In this document: one piece after another, positions 11,064 to 21,712 of the stretch
Layout: each line of letters opens with the position of its first letter
Numbering within the stretch: the stretch's first letter is position 1
NCBI GenBank assembly: GCA_001179505.1
Contig: CDMY01000022.1
Coordinates: 171,946 to 208,437 of the forward strand
Direction: 5' to 3'
Origin: Vitrella brassicaformis
Taxonomy: Eukaryota; Sar; Vitrellaceae
Length of the DNA: 36,492 nucleotides
Notes under the pieces: generated by a model
The model's input: only the letters and a program-made list of their open reading frames with translations
Databases searched by the model: none
Told to the model about the DNA's origin: nothing
Made by a program: the position numbers and the translations under genes

Positions 11064-13787
11064 ATGAAGAAGAAGAAGAAGGGGGACTCCTCGGAGGACT
11101 TCACCCACGAGGGTAAGCACACATGGTGCCCGGAGATGGAGAAGAAGCTCATGGGGGAGCTCGAGGAGAAGGGCGCCGACACCACCGCCAAGAAGGATGC
11201 GTGCATGGCCCACCTGGTGACGACGGACGACTGGGGGAAACTCTGTGCCGCCGCAGGCAATCCAGGGCCCGTGTGCAAGACGGCCTGTAAGAAGGTAAGC
11301 GGCTGACCTGGGGAGAGGGAGAGGGGGGAAAGGGCAGACAGCCTGAGAGCATGAGAGGGGAGGGCCCTATGGGAGGGCCACGAGTGTGTGTCCTACGGCC
11401 CGGTCATGGATGTGTTGTGGGCCATCGACCTTCTCTCTGTCCACTGCCTCTGTGTCTCCGTCGGCTCTGTGTGTGTGTGTGTGCAGCGCCTGACCTTCAT
11501 CAAGAAACACCTGGCCGACTACGAGTGGGCGCATGACATCCTCGGCAAGATCGACGCCAAGGCTTTCCGCAGCCGCACTTTCAACGCCAAGAATGAGATG
11601 ATAGCGTCGGTCAAGACAGAGGAGGAAGGGAAGGTTCGCGGCAATGTCGACAACATGGGGCGGCTGGCGACCGACACCACAGTCGACGCCTCACCGCTCA
11701 ACCGCTCGACTGACGGAACCGCGCCACTCGACAGCACACGCCAGAGCAAGAGCTGCTCGGGGGGTGAGACATACACACACAGAGAGAGGATGGGATGGCT
11801 GTGGCTGTCTCCGTGTCTCTGGGGTTCTCTCACTGTGGGCCCATTCTTGTGTGTCTGTGGTGCAGATTCTGTTGCTGAGGAGGTCAAGCCGACGACGGAC
11901 GGCAAGGACACAATCAATGAGACACACAAAGGCCAGATCATGTGTCCTCCCTCTCTGTGTGTGTGATCGATCAGATGGGATTGTCATAGAGAAGTCTCTG
12001 GCTCTCGAGGACGGTGTTGACAAAGGCGCTGCCCAGCCGCTGAGCCGCTTCGGGCGGCAGCAGAGAAAGAAACAACTCGGCACTGACGGTCAGGCAAAGA
12101 GACACACCAAGGGCCACCGCCACCTGCTGTCTCCCCTTTGCAGAGGTGGATCCGTTCACCGCGCCCGTCGTGGCGACCACCCCGGCTGTCAAGATGGCCA
12201 AGAAGACACGTGCGGTGACAAGACGCCAGCCGTCCAAGCCGCCCCGCTCGCCCAAACGCAGTGTGCCGATGGCCTTGGAGCGGCCTTGGAAGCCTGAGCT
12301 CTTCGAGATGCAGCCGAGACAGTATGTGCGATTGTACACTGACTCTGACTCTGACGAAGACTCGCATTTCGGCCGTCAATCGCACAAACGGACAGATAGC
12401 TGTGATGAAGCTGAATTGGTGATGCTGCAACTGGCGCCCGACACACTGTTGCCCAAGACGGCCTCCGCCAACCCCTCAAAGTTTGAAATGGCCCAAACTG
12501 ACCTGAAGGAGCGTGGTGAGTCCGCCAGTGCCGGCCAGCAGACACACAGCAGCCCGCCCACAGTCATCGAGTTCGATGACCGGTTCGATCCCCCCAAAGA
12601 CGGCAAGTCGTACGTATTCCCTGACATCGAGTGGCGTCGCTTCGAGGAGCGCCGCTACGACAAGGACAACAACTGCCTCTACATTGGTCGCCACTTCGAC
12701 AGATTCGATCCGGATGACTTCATCGAGCTGACCAAGATCTTCGACACGCGATGCAGCAAGAAGACGGGTGGGGAGAGTGATGCCGCCGAGCAACCGGCGG
12801 GAGGACATAAGGGGCCGCCCAGCTGGGCCGAACTGCAGGCCGCCCTTAACGAGAACGAGAAGAAGCGGAGACGCCCCTGGGAGGGAGAGGACAGCTTCCA
12901 CCCGCGAGTGGGCGTCCATCCACACGCACATGGGCTGGGCTGCGGCCTCGGTCGTTTCAATGAAGAGGTCACTGACAGACACACAGAAGGAGACACATAC
13001 CGAGCCTCCAAGAGACTCTCTTTCTCTCTCTCTCTCTCTCTCACTGCTGTTTGTGCCTTCAGTTTTTGTTTGGCTTGGAGGATAAGCAGAGAGGCTTCTG
13101 CAACCACGGATCCATGTCGCTGCAGGACGGTACACACGCAAGACATCACCCCAGCCGTCCCCATCTCTCATGGTGTCTCCCTGCCTGTCTGTCTGCTGAT
13201 TGCTGGCCTTGTCGTCTTCAGGTGGTGGCGCCGACACGCTCGAGCCGCCAGCCAAGAAGAGCCGCACCGCTACCAGCGCCGCCGCCTTCATGAGCAGCTA
13301 CTCGGGCTCGTCCTTTGGCCGCAGGGAGTCCATCCTCTCGCAAGACGACGATTCGATGGGCGATGGCGGCACCAAGGGCAGCACTTGGGGGCCCCACCCG
13401 TGGCTCAGCCAGGAGCCCCTGGTGCGCAACTGGAATCTCGACCCGGACCACCCGGACAACCGCCCCCTGCCGCCCGAGATGCGGCTGGACTTGGAGGCCC
13501 GCGCCCGAGAGATCCGGGAGTCACAGATGCGATACGCTGACGCAATCGCCGCCGGCAGCTTAGACTGGGGCGACGAGAACAACGAGATGGTGACCTGCGG
13601 GGCGGAGGGCGCTGCTGCTGCTGCTGCTGCTGGTGGTACGGGCGGATGGAGATCGAGCTGTGAGCAGAGTGCTGGAGGGGGAGAGGGGGGGAGGGGGGCG
13701 AGTGAATGGGCTGGGAGGGGCGAGTGTGAAGGGTTGGGGCCTGCGTGGACAAGGAGGGCCGGGGGAGAGACACCCACACAGAGATGA
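11064..13787 (+). CDS. Probable nuclear protein, Myb/SANT-like N-terminus (tentative)
   Basis: Supported exons are 11064-11294, 11487-11763, 11866 to about 11943, about 11975-12088, 12144-12967, 13063-13129 and 13222-13787. The junction near 11931-11975 is unresolved: only a 31-nt GT-AG or a 43-nt GC-AG intron keeps the frame. The protein starts with a Lys run. A section beginning TWCPEMEKKLMGELEEKG and continuing RLTFIKKHLADYEWAHDIL resembles plant-type Myb/SANT-like DNA-binding domains (Trp-led helix, later Lys-rich helix with W). After that come basic Pro/Ser/Lys stretches, an acidic DSDSDED tract and a distinct conserved-looking block from residue FDDRFDPPKDG to FIELTKIFDTR. A PPAKKSR nuclear-signal-like motif and an Ala run lie near the C-terminus. 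Transcription or chromatin function is inference. The last 60 codons are Gly-rich, so the true stop may lie beyond an unrecognised intron. Confidence 0.6.
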
Positions 13788-13984
13788 TGGTTGAACGAGC
13801 CAATTGCTCCGCGCAAAGACATCCATGGCCATGAACCGCACTCAGACAGACAGACACGAACAGCGACAAGTCAGTTAACACAAGACGGGCCAGGCCGTCT
13901 GTGTCCTCATAATCTGACTCGCACACACGAGCACACGGACCGTCTGTCTGTCTGTTTGTGCGTCTGTCGGCCGTCTGTCCACTC

Positions 13985-14925
13985 TCACTCACACATGATC
14001 CATCTGCCCGCGGGGGCCGATGGTGACAAAATGTGCCGCGGACTGAACCTCGGTGGACAGACGGCCCACTGACGGCCCCACGAATTCCGGATGATCCAAT
14101 CTGTCTGGACGGATGGCAGACAGACACACACAGTACACACGACCACTCTCCAGTGTGCGGGCCATGCAATTGTGGCAGCTGCTCCTGTTGGTGTCTTGGC
14201 GAGCTGCTGGCGTCGTCTCGTTCCATCCAACGACCACAACAGCATGCTATCAGCAGCCCACACACACACACACGTCGTCACACAAGTGTGTGTGTGTTTC
14301 TATGTGTGAGTCCCTCTTTGGCGTACGTCAGTTCCATCCCTTCTTGTCGACGTCACACACGCTGTAGTTGCCGCCGTCCTCGGCCAAACTCGGCGGCCGG
14401 TCGAACACAGCCAGTCGAACACAGCCAGTCGAACACAGCCTATGCTCTCAGAGAGGAACTTTGGCGCGTTGATGGCAATCACGACTGGGCCGCGGTGGAA
14501 CACCTCTGCCTTGATGCGATCCTCACCCCCTCGAGTGCTCGTGGAACCCACCTGGCAGCCAGTGGGGGACCAACACACAACCAACAGCCACAGCCACCGA
14601 TCTGTGTGTGACGCGTGTGCGGCTTGCTTGCTCTCTTGCTCACCGACGTACCGTGCGAGTATGACTTGGCGAACCAGAGCAATCGGCAGTCGTCGACGTC
14701 GACGACTGGTGTGTGAGCGGTGGGGCAGGGGACGTTCGTCTGCGTGGCGGCATAGCCCAGACACTTCTCCTCATGCAGACCCACCTCTGACACACACACA
14801 CTAATGAGGAAGCCGATGCGACTGAGCAAAGGGGACTGACTGACCTTGCCGACGAGTAGACGGTGGGTATCCACCGTCGCAGCCTTGCATGGTTGTATGG
14901 CGAACAGCTCAGCACCGCCTGCGCA
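13985..14925 (-). pseudogene. Papain-family (cathepsin B-like) protease remnant
   Basis: Minus-strand blocks match the C-terminal half of C1A cysteine proteases: 14920-14845 (LFAIQPCKAA), 14784-14644 (CLGYAATQTNVPCP to LLWFAKSYSHGT), 14551-14352 (EDRIKAEVFHRGPVVIAIN), 14246-14139 (HAVVVVGWNE, catalytic His) and 14104-13985 (DWIIRNSWGRQW, catalytic Asn). The block with the catalytic Cys (QGxCGSCW) is absent, and only about 490 bases separate the remnant from the next gene. Two frame problems appear. Next to a 14-bp repeat (14401-14440) the GGNYSVCD stretch that normally precedes HAV is out of frame. After GRQW the frame must shift by one base to give the expected GR...HFVTIGPRG ending. The first could be bypassed by another donor at 14356. 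Family assignment is firm, pseudogene status likely. A transcript starting in a missing upstream exon is the alternative. Confidence 0.75.
14401..14440. repeat. 14-bp tandem repeat inside the protease remnant
   Basis: TCGAACACAGCCAG is repeated nearly three times without mismatch. Fourteen is not a multiple of three, so each change of copy number changes the reading frame of the surrounding minus-strand exon. Confidence 0.95.
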
Positions 14926-15410
14926 GCAACAGATGCCGCTTGTCCCTTTTATGCTTCTTACAGAGAATTTACAAAAAGGTCTCGAAAACCGTTTACGTGT
15001 ACCGTGTACGCGGCCGAAGCTTATCAGCAGCAGTCCGCACTCTACGCGCGAGAGGGGGACTGACGAACACCGCAGCATGGCCGAAGCAGCCTGAGACCAA
15101 GCCTCTCACGCCTGCCCTGCCTGAGTCGTTTTTCTTACCTGCCTGCCTCCCGCCCCCTGACTGACTGACTTGCCTTCCGCTTTCCTCTCCCTCCTGCGCC
15201 CGGCCGTCCGTCGTTGGCCTTTTCTTTGTTTGTAGATTACTTTGGCGCTTGTTTGATTGACCGACCGGTTTCTGTGCGTGTGTGAGGGGCGTGCGTGAGT
15301 GTGTGTGTGTGTGTGATGTGGCTGCTGATATATTTGTGAGTAATCATCGTCTGTTGCGGTCCGGTGCGGTGAGGTGCGGTTCGGTGGATGCGTGGAGGTG
15401 GCGTTGATCC
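14926..15410. other. Upstream spacer between remnant and CCCH gene
   Basis: No coding sequence is recognised. It includes a pyrimidine-rich region (15110-15230), a GT repeat (15298-15316), a GATATATTT sequence near 15328 and GGTGCGGT/GGTTCGGT repeats just before the ATG at 15411. These may form the promoter and 5' leader of the plus-strand gene. No match to the missing half of the cathepsin was found. Confidence 0.45.
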
Positions 15411-18400
15411 ATGCGGTCGATGGTGCGGATATCGGCCTCAAGGGACCAGTTCTACAAGACCAAAATATGCCCACACCACTCCGCCGGTGAGCGAAGCGAG
15501 CCACCTCCGAGCAAAGAGGGCAGACACAGACCAGACAACAAACTAACTGTCGGGTGTGTGTGTGTGTGTGTGTATGTGTGTCTTTGTGTAGGCAACTGTC
15601 GGCGTGGCGACGAGTGCTACTACGCTCACAGTGAGGAGGAGCTGAGGACGCCCCCCAACCTCCACAAGACACGGCTATGCGACCGATGGATGCAGGTGCC
15701 CAACACATGCATCACATCACACGCAGAGAGAGTAGAGGATGCACTCATCTCATCCATATGCGCCTGCCTCCACACATCATGATTGTGTGGCGTCACGTCA
15801 GAACGGCTCCTGTCCCGACGGCGACAAGTGTCCCTTTGCCCATGGCGAGAGGGAGCTCAGGTGCACCGACGACTACTTCAAGACCGGTCAGCAAACCACA
15901 GCACAGCACAGCACAGCACAGCACACGAGGGAGCAGCAGACAGACAGACAGACAGACATGTGAGAGTGATGCGCGCGTGTGTCAGATCTGTGTAAGTACT
16001 GGAAGGCCGGGAGGTGCCACGCGGGCAAATCGTGCCGACATGCACACGGTGAGTGAGTCAGTCAGGGAAAGGAGCTCACCAGCGAGACAGCGCACCGCGC
16101 CGCCTATCAGATGGGAGGGTGCACATATGTTGTGCGAATGAATGAACCATTCCTGTGTCTTCGTTGCCTTGATCCTTGGACACGTGTGCATCAGGGCTGG
16201 AGGAGCTTCGGCCGCGCAAGTGAGAAACCACAACTCAATCACTCACCAGTCCACTCACCCAGACCGACTTGTGGATGGATATCTCTCTCTCTCTCTCTGT
16301 TCTCATTCGTGTGTGCAGGTTCCGTCCTGACGAGATCGAGCAGATGAAGCATGGCGCGACGCTCTACGACATCCTGCGGGACCGGCAGGCCTCCGACGGG
16401 CCGCCCATCCACCTCTCACCGGGATCTGAGCTCGAGGTCACACCCATCACCCACCATCCCACCCACCCACACACACACACACACATTAAAGGAAGATCCC
16501 TGCACTCCTTTGGTGCGTGCAGACACTCGAAGCGATGGGCCTGCGCAATCTCTCTGAGCGGCACGACCAGCACCCTGCTCTCCGGTATAGGGGCGACGGC
16601 ATCAAGCCTCCACGGCTAGACGAGAATGCGGGCACGGGCGAGACGCCGGGCGGTGCGAAGGGTGGTGGCCGCCCGGGCGGGATGGACGTGCAGGCGCTGA
16701 TCCAGGCGGCAGCGAGGATGCACAACAACAGCAGCTGCAGTCACCACCAGCCGCCTTTGGTGAGGGGTGCGAGCGGTCCGGCGATGGCCGGCGGGGGTGG
16801 ACTGGGGCAAAGTACCCCTCCGCCCTGCAGAACACACGACTTGCCCAAACCACCACACGTAAGAAAGATCACTGACTGACACGAGATGACACACAGAGAC
16901 TGGGTAAGAATTCTCATCTCTCTGTTGGCTTGTTCGTGTGTGGTGGCGGTATATATGTCATTGATGTCATCAGAGTGCGTCAGTGGGCGACTTGCTCAAG
17001 ACGATCGTGCCATCCCGCGACCAGCAGCACCAGCCGCCGCCTCGCCCGTCAGCCCCGCCCCACCCTGCCCCCTCCCCCAGCGCAGCCGTGCGGTTCGAAG
17101 GCCTCCCCTTCTTCCACCCACACCCACACGCCCCTCCACACCAACACCCACACCCACACGCACACCATCCCAGGGGCATGCCCCTGCCCATCGCGGCCGT
17201 GCCATGCATCCCCTCGCAGCCGCCATTGCCGCCATACCCGGCCTCTATCATGGCTGCAGGAGGCGACGACCGCCGTCACCCAGCACACCCTGCGCACACG
17301 GGCAGGCCGCCGATCGTCCCGCTCGTCACGCCGCTGACCATCACTGGCACAGTGGTGCCACCGACCGTGCCCTCATCGGGTGCCGGTGCTGCCAACACAG
17401 CGAGCACACCGGCCACTGCGTCGGCGAAGGCACGGAGGCCAAGAGAGAGGGGCGAGCGGGGTGAGCGGAAGGAGAGGCGGGCGGGGGAAGAGGACAAGTC
17501 GGTGCCGAGTGTGGGAGCGAGTGCGGGTAGCTCGCCAGGCGTGCCGGGGAGGCGTCACAGGCGGCGGCATGGCCGGAGGGGTGGGGAGGAGAGGAAGGGC
17601 AGCACTGTGGACGAGGAGAGTGCTGCCATTGACCAAGAGCAGGAGGAGGATGCTGCGGCAGGAAGGAAGACTGGCGAGACCGGGGGCTATGGCGGCAGGT
17701 GGGTGCGGCGAACATCTTCACGCTCTGTCTGTGCGCTCCCTCGCTCACCCTGTCCTTTGTCTGTCTGTCTGTCTGTCTCTGACTGCCTGTGTCCCAAGCT
17801 CTCTCAGCCGCTCCACCACACGAGCGCCCGACAGCCCGTTTCTCACCTCCGACGCCGAGAGAGAGATGCCGTCAGGCCCCGCGCCAGTGCATTCCCAGCC
17901 AGCCACCCCGCCCCCCAAGCCCCCACACGCCAAACAACCGCACCATGAGGACGGCGAGACCACCACGGGCAGCATCGAGACCATCGACGACGACCTCCGC
18001 AGCCACTCTGCCCCCGCCACCCTCACACCCAGCCTCTCGCAGCCGGAAGGCCAGGAGTGGTACATGGAGCAGCAGCTGGGGCGGCGCGGTGCTGGTGGGG
18101 GCGGTGTCTCGTCAGGGGTCAAGGGCGACCATCATCAGAAGGACGGGAGCATCGGTCCCGTGAGTGTGGGGATGGCTGTGCCGTCGTCGCTCGAGACGAC
18201 GCCCGAGGCGGAGGGGATGGGCGATTTGGTGCCGATGGAGGGCTTCGAGAGGCTGGAGCCGGGGGTGGACTCTTCGGCAGAGGATGGCGACTACAGGTGC
18301 GATGAGCCACACAGATGGACGGAGGGTCACATGTGGCCTTCATCTGCAATTCTTTCTTTCTTTCTGACCTTTAAATATTGACTTTTTGCAGTGCGGACGA

Positions 18401-19695
18401 TCTTGACCACCAGCAGCAGCAGGGGTCGTCTTCTCGCCAGCCACTGCCACGGTCCAAGAGCTCCCCTTCCCTGCAGTCCACCCTCCTCCCCTCTCAAATC
18501 CGATGGTCCACCCTCCCCCCGCCCGACACAGAGACCACCCCCCAGGCCACCCCCCTCAATCCCAACCCCCCGCCCCCCACACCAGCCACCGGCCACGCCA
18601 AGGCCATGCACCCACAGCACCCGGCAGTGTTCTTCCCAGAGGAGAAGTTCCAGCAGTCACTCGCCAAGGCGGGGTACCCTTACCCACCGCGGCCCACTGC
18701 TGCTGGTGGTGTGGTCAAGGACGACAGGAAGCGGCACAACACGATCGCGGTGCCGTGTCCGTATGTGCATGTGGCGTCGTCACACGCGCACTACACCCAC
18801 ACGGGCGCCTCCCCGCTGCCCCCACTACTGCCCCCACCCCTCGACGCTCGCAAGACCGGCGCTCCGTTCGGGGCGCTGCTGCCGCACCCGCCCCCGCCAA
18901 GAGAGGAGGGCTCAATGGCGCCGTCAGGAGGGACCCCAGTGTACCCCTTCCCCCCACCCTTTGGCGGGCCACGTCTGGCCTATCCCGCTTCGCCAGAGTA
19001 TCCCGGCGCCGCTGGGGGGAGTGCGGACGAGGGCGAGGGCGGGGAGAGGGGGGGACCACAGCAGCAGCAGCAGCAGCACCATGGGTGGAGCTACCCTGCT
19101 GCTGCGGGGATGCACCACGTCGGACACCATTATACGGTCAGCAAAGGGAATAAACAAAGAGCTCTTGCCTGGATGGATGGATGGATGTGTGTGTGTCTGC
19201 CGCGGTCATATGCTCACACACAGGCGCCACACGCATACGCCCTCCCCCCCGGCCCCCATGGCCACCCCGCTGCAGCTCACGTGGTGGTGGGTGTGACCCC
19301 CGAGCAGTACAGCGCCATGGTGGTGGCAATGGGCATGTCGCACGAGATGGGCCTGCCACCACCAGGACCCCCGCCCCCACACCCACACACGCACCATACG
19401 TCCGCACCGGCGAGCAGATCGGTGAGCGATGGCGGCAGTGGCAATGGCGGCAGTGGTGGAGGGGAGTCCCACCACCAGCAGCAGCAGGGGCAGCAGCAGC
19501 AGCAGCCGGCGGGTCCTGGGGGTGTTGCTGCGCCGAGCCCGATGCACTACCTCCTGGCTGCTGTGCCCTACGAAGGTCAGTCGGGAGGCTGGACAAGAGA
19601 TCTCTTTGATGGAGGTCATGTGCTCTCTCTCTCTCTCTCCCTGGGTGTGTCTGGCAGAGGTGAAGCTGGCGCAGCCCGACTACTACGAGGAGTGA
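15411..19695 (+). CDS. Triple CCCH zinc-finger RNA-binding protein
   Basis: Twelve exons give 1054 residues: 15411-15486, 15592-15695, 15802-15886, 15986-16048, 16195-16219, 16319-16436, 16523-16858, 16974-17698, 17799-18296, 18392-19136, 19224-19575 and 19658-19695. All phases agree. Three fingers sit at the N-terminus: C20-x7-C28-x5-C34-x3-H38, C55-x8-C64-x5-C70-x3-H74 and C91-x7-C99-x5-C105-x3-H109. Finger 2 has the tristetraprolin-like KTRLC lead and FAHGERELR tail. Known CCCH proteins of this type bind AU-rich or other single-stranded RNA and control mRNA stability or translation. The remaining 900 residues are largely disordered: His/Pro-rich (HPHPHAPPHQHPHPHAHH), Gly-rich and Gln-rich tracts, with a basic RRHRRRHGRR patch. 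Such tails are typical of RNP-granule proteins; that role is inferred. Each finger is split by an intron. Confidence 0.9.
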
Positions 19696-19849
19696 AAAGC
19701 GGAGAGGCAAATCGACGAGCGGGGGCATTCATGTGTGTGTGTGTGGCTGGGATGTGTGTGTGTCTTGGTGGGGTGTGTGTGTGTGTGTGTGGCGACTGGC
19801 GACTGACTACCCTAGGCGGCTGTGCGTGTGTATGGATGCGTGTGTAAGC

Positions 19850-20149
19850 NNNNNNNNNNNNNNNNNNNNNNNNNNNNNNNNNNNNNNNNNNNNNNNNNNN
19901 NNNNNNNNNNNNNNNNNNNNNNNNNNNNNNNNNNNNNNNNNNNNNNNNNNNNNNNNNNNNNNNNNNNNNNNNNNNNNNNNNNNNNNNNNNNNNNNNNNNN
20001 NNNNNNNNNNNNNNNNNNNNNNNNNNNNNNNNNNNNNNNNNNNNNNNNNNNNNNNNNNNNNNNNNNNNNNNNNNNNNNNNNNNNNNNNNNNNNNNNNNNN
20101 NNNNNNNNNNNNNNNNNNNNNNNNNNNNNNNNNNNNNNNNNNNNNNNNN
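19850..20149. other. Assembly gap, 300 undetermined bases
   Basis: A run of exactly 300 N, bordered by GT-rich repeat on the left and AC-rich repeat on the right. The round length suggests an estimated or placeholder gap where a simple repeat defeated assembly. Confidence 0.98.
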
Positions 20150-20881
20150 GGTTCATCCTTTCTCTCCCGTCTGTCCGTCACACACCACACACACACAACA
20201 CAATTCACTCTCGACGCAGACCAGACTGGCGGCTCTCTCTCTTTGCCCTTTGTTTCACCCTCACCCCCTCTGTCTGTCTGTCTGTCTGTCTGTCTGCTGG
20301 GTTGCCCCACACTCCCTCCCTCCCTCCCTGTCTCTGCTGCTGCCCGCCTCACCGACTCATCCCGCCACTGTGTGTCGGGTATCGTGTGTCTTTTTTGTGT
20401 GTGTGTGTGTGTGTCGGCAAGGATGGGTTGCCCGTGTTAGCTTAGCCCAAAACTGGGGCGGAGCGACATTGCCCGGGACCAAAGTGTCTCAAATTGCCAT
20501 CGACACACACATATATACACACGCACACACACGCTCACACATGCACACACACGGACGCACAGCAGGCAGGCAGGCACACGCACAGGCAGACGCGACGAAC
20601 GACACGAGGTTCGGAGAGAGAGGTGTGGGGAGAGGTGGCGGGGGATGGTTCGGTCGCTACACACAGGCGACTGACTGACTAGCTGCTGGATGGTTTCAAC
20701 TCTAAAGGGCTGGATGGTTGCGTGCGCTGCAGATGCAGGTGGCCGACATCTTTCTTCACACACACACACCTGGGTTGGATGGGTGGGATGGGAGTGCGTG
20801 TGTGTGTGTGTGTGCATGGCATGGAAGTGACAACTGAGTGAGTCAGTGGCTTTGGCTCAGCTACCTACCTACCTACCTTGT

Positions 20882-20912
20882 TGATTGGATTGGATTGGAT
20901 TGGATTGGATTG
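20882..20912. repeat. (GGATT)n pentanucleotide repeat
   Basis: Six near-perfect GATTG/GGATT units, preceded by CTAC units (20861-20876). It is the only pentanucleotide array in the window. Confidence 0.9.
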
Positions 20913-21437
20913 GGTTGTGTGACGGACGTGAGAGTGACGTGGCGGGCGAAAGAGATGCCACAGCCAACCAAGGCATATATGTGTGTGTGGTAGGTGTGTG
21001 TGAGACTGCTCTGTCTTGTCTGTCTGTCTGTCCGTCTGGTGGCGTGTTGGTGTGGGTGTGTCTGTGCGTTTTGTTTTTTGGAGGGATGGGGGGAGGGGCT
21101 GGGTGGACGGATGTTCGCACATGCGTGTATCTGTGCGCTGGTTCGTGCCTGCCTGCCTGTATGTGTGTACGAGTGTGAATGGCTGTGCGTGTACATTGAT
21201 TTGATTGTGCATGTGTGCATGCGGGGGGATGTGCCGCATATAAACGCAATGCGCCTCGATCCGATCCTCTCCGTCCATTCCGTCCATGTGTACATGTTAT
21301 GTGTGTATGTGTATGTGTGTGATGTCAGTGAGTGAGAATGAGGTGAATGAGGTGAGTGAGATGTGCTCCAGATGGACGTCTATCTGGCAAAGGAAGACAC
21401 ATATTGCAATGAATAGACAACATGGACATTCACAGAT

Positions 21438-21501
21438 CTATATGTATATGTATATATGTGTATGTGTATACATGTATGTATGTATGTGTATGTGTATGTG
21501 T
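21438..21501. repeat. TATG/TGTA-rich AT-leaning repeat
   Basis: Alternating ATGT, ATAT and GTAT units over about 65 bases, the most AT-rich patch in this GC-rich window. It may be an easily melted site; function is unknown. Confidence 0.7.
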
Positions 21502-21594
21502 GAGCGATGGGTGGCGTGGCTGCGTGCATTGCATTGACTGTATGACATACCGACATGAGAGAGAGAGAGGGGGCACGGACAAATGCTCCGGACG

Positions 21595-21712
21595 AGGGAG
21601 GGGAGGGGGGAGGGGGGGAGGGGGGAGGCTGTCTACACGTCTGTCTGAGCGAGACACAAACCCATCGGGATCGGGATCGGGGATGGGCGGGCGGGCGGGC
21701 GGGCGGGCGGCT
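21595..21712. repeat. G-rich tract, G-quadruplex-capable
   Basis: Two G-run clusters lie close together. At 21595-21628 there are runs of four to seven G separated by single A. At 21685-21710 there are six consecutive GGGC units. Either satisfies the G3+N1-7 pattern of intramolecular quadruplexes on the plus strand. Folding or function is not shown. Confidence 0.7.

Noticed and set aside
11971-12339. Minus-strand open frame with plausible hydrophobic sequence
   Set aside because: It overlaps well-phased plus-strand exons (about 11975-12088 and 12144-12967) whose composition and splice sites are coherent. The minus frame reads through the plus-strand intron and has no start context or neighbours.
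14401-14440. 14-bp repeat considered as a minisatellite of regulatory origin
   Set aside because: It lies inside the body of the protease remnant, between conserved coding blocks, so it is best explained as an expansion within an exon.
20494-20817. His/Thr-rich open frames on both strands
   Set aside because: These are translations of CA/GT microsatellites and have no splice structure or family-like sequence.
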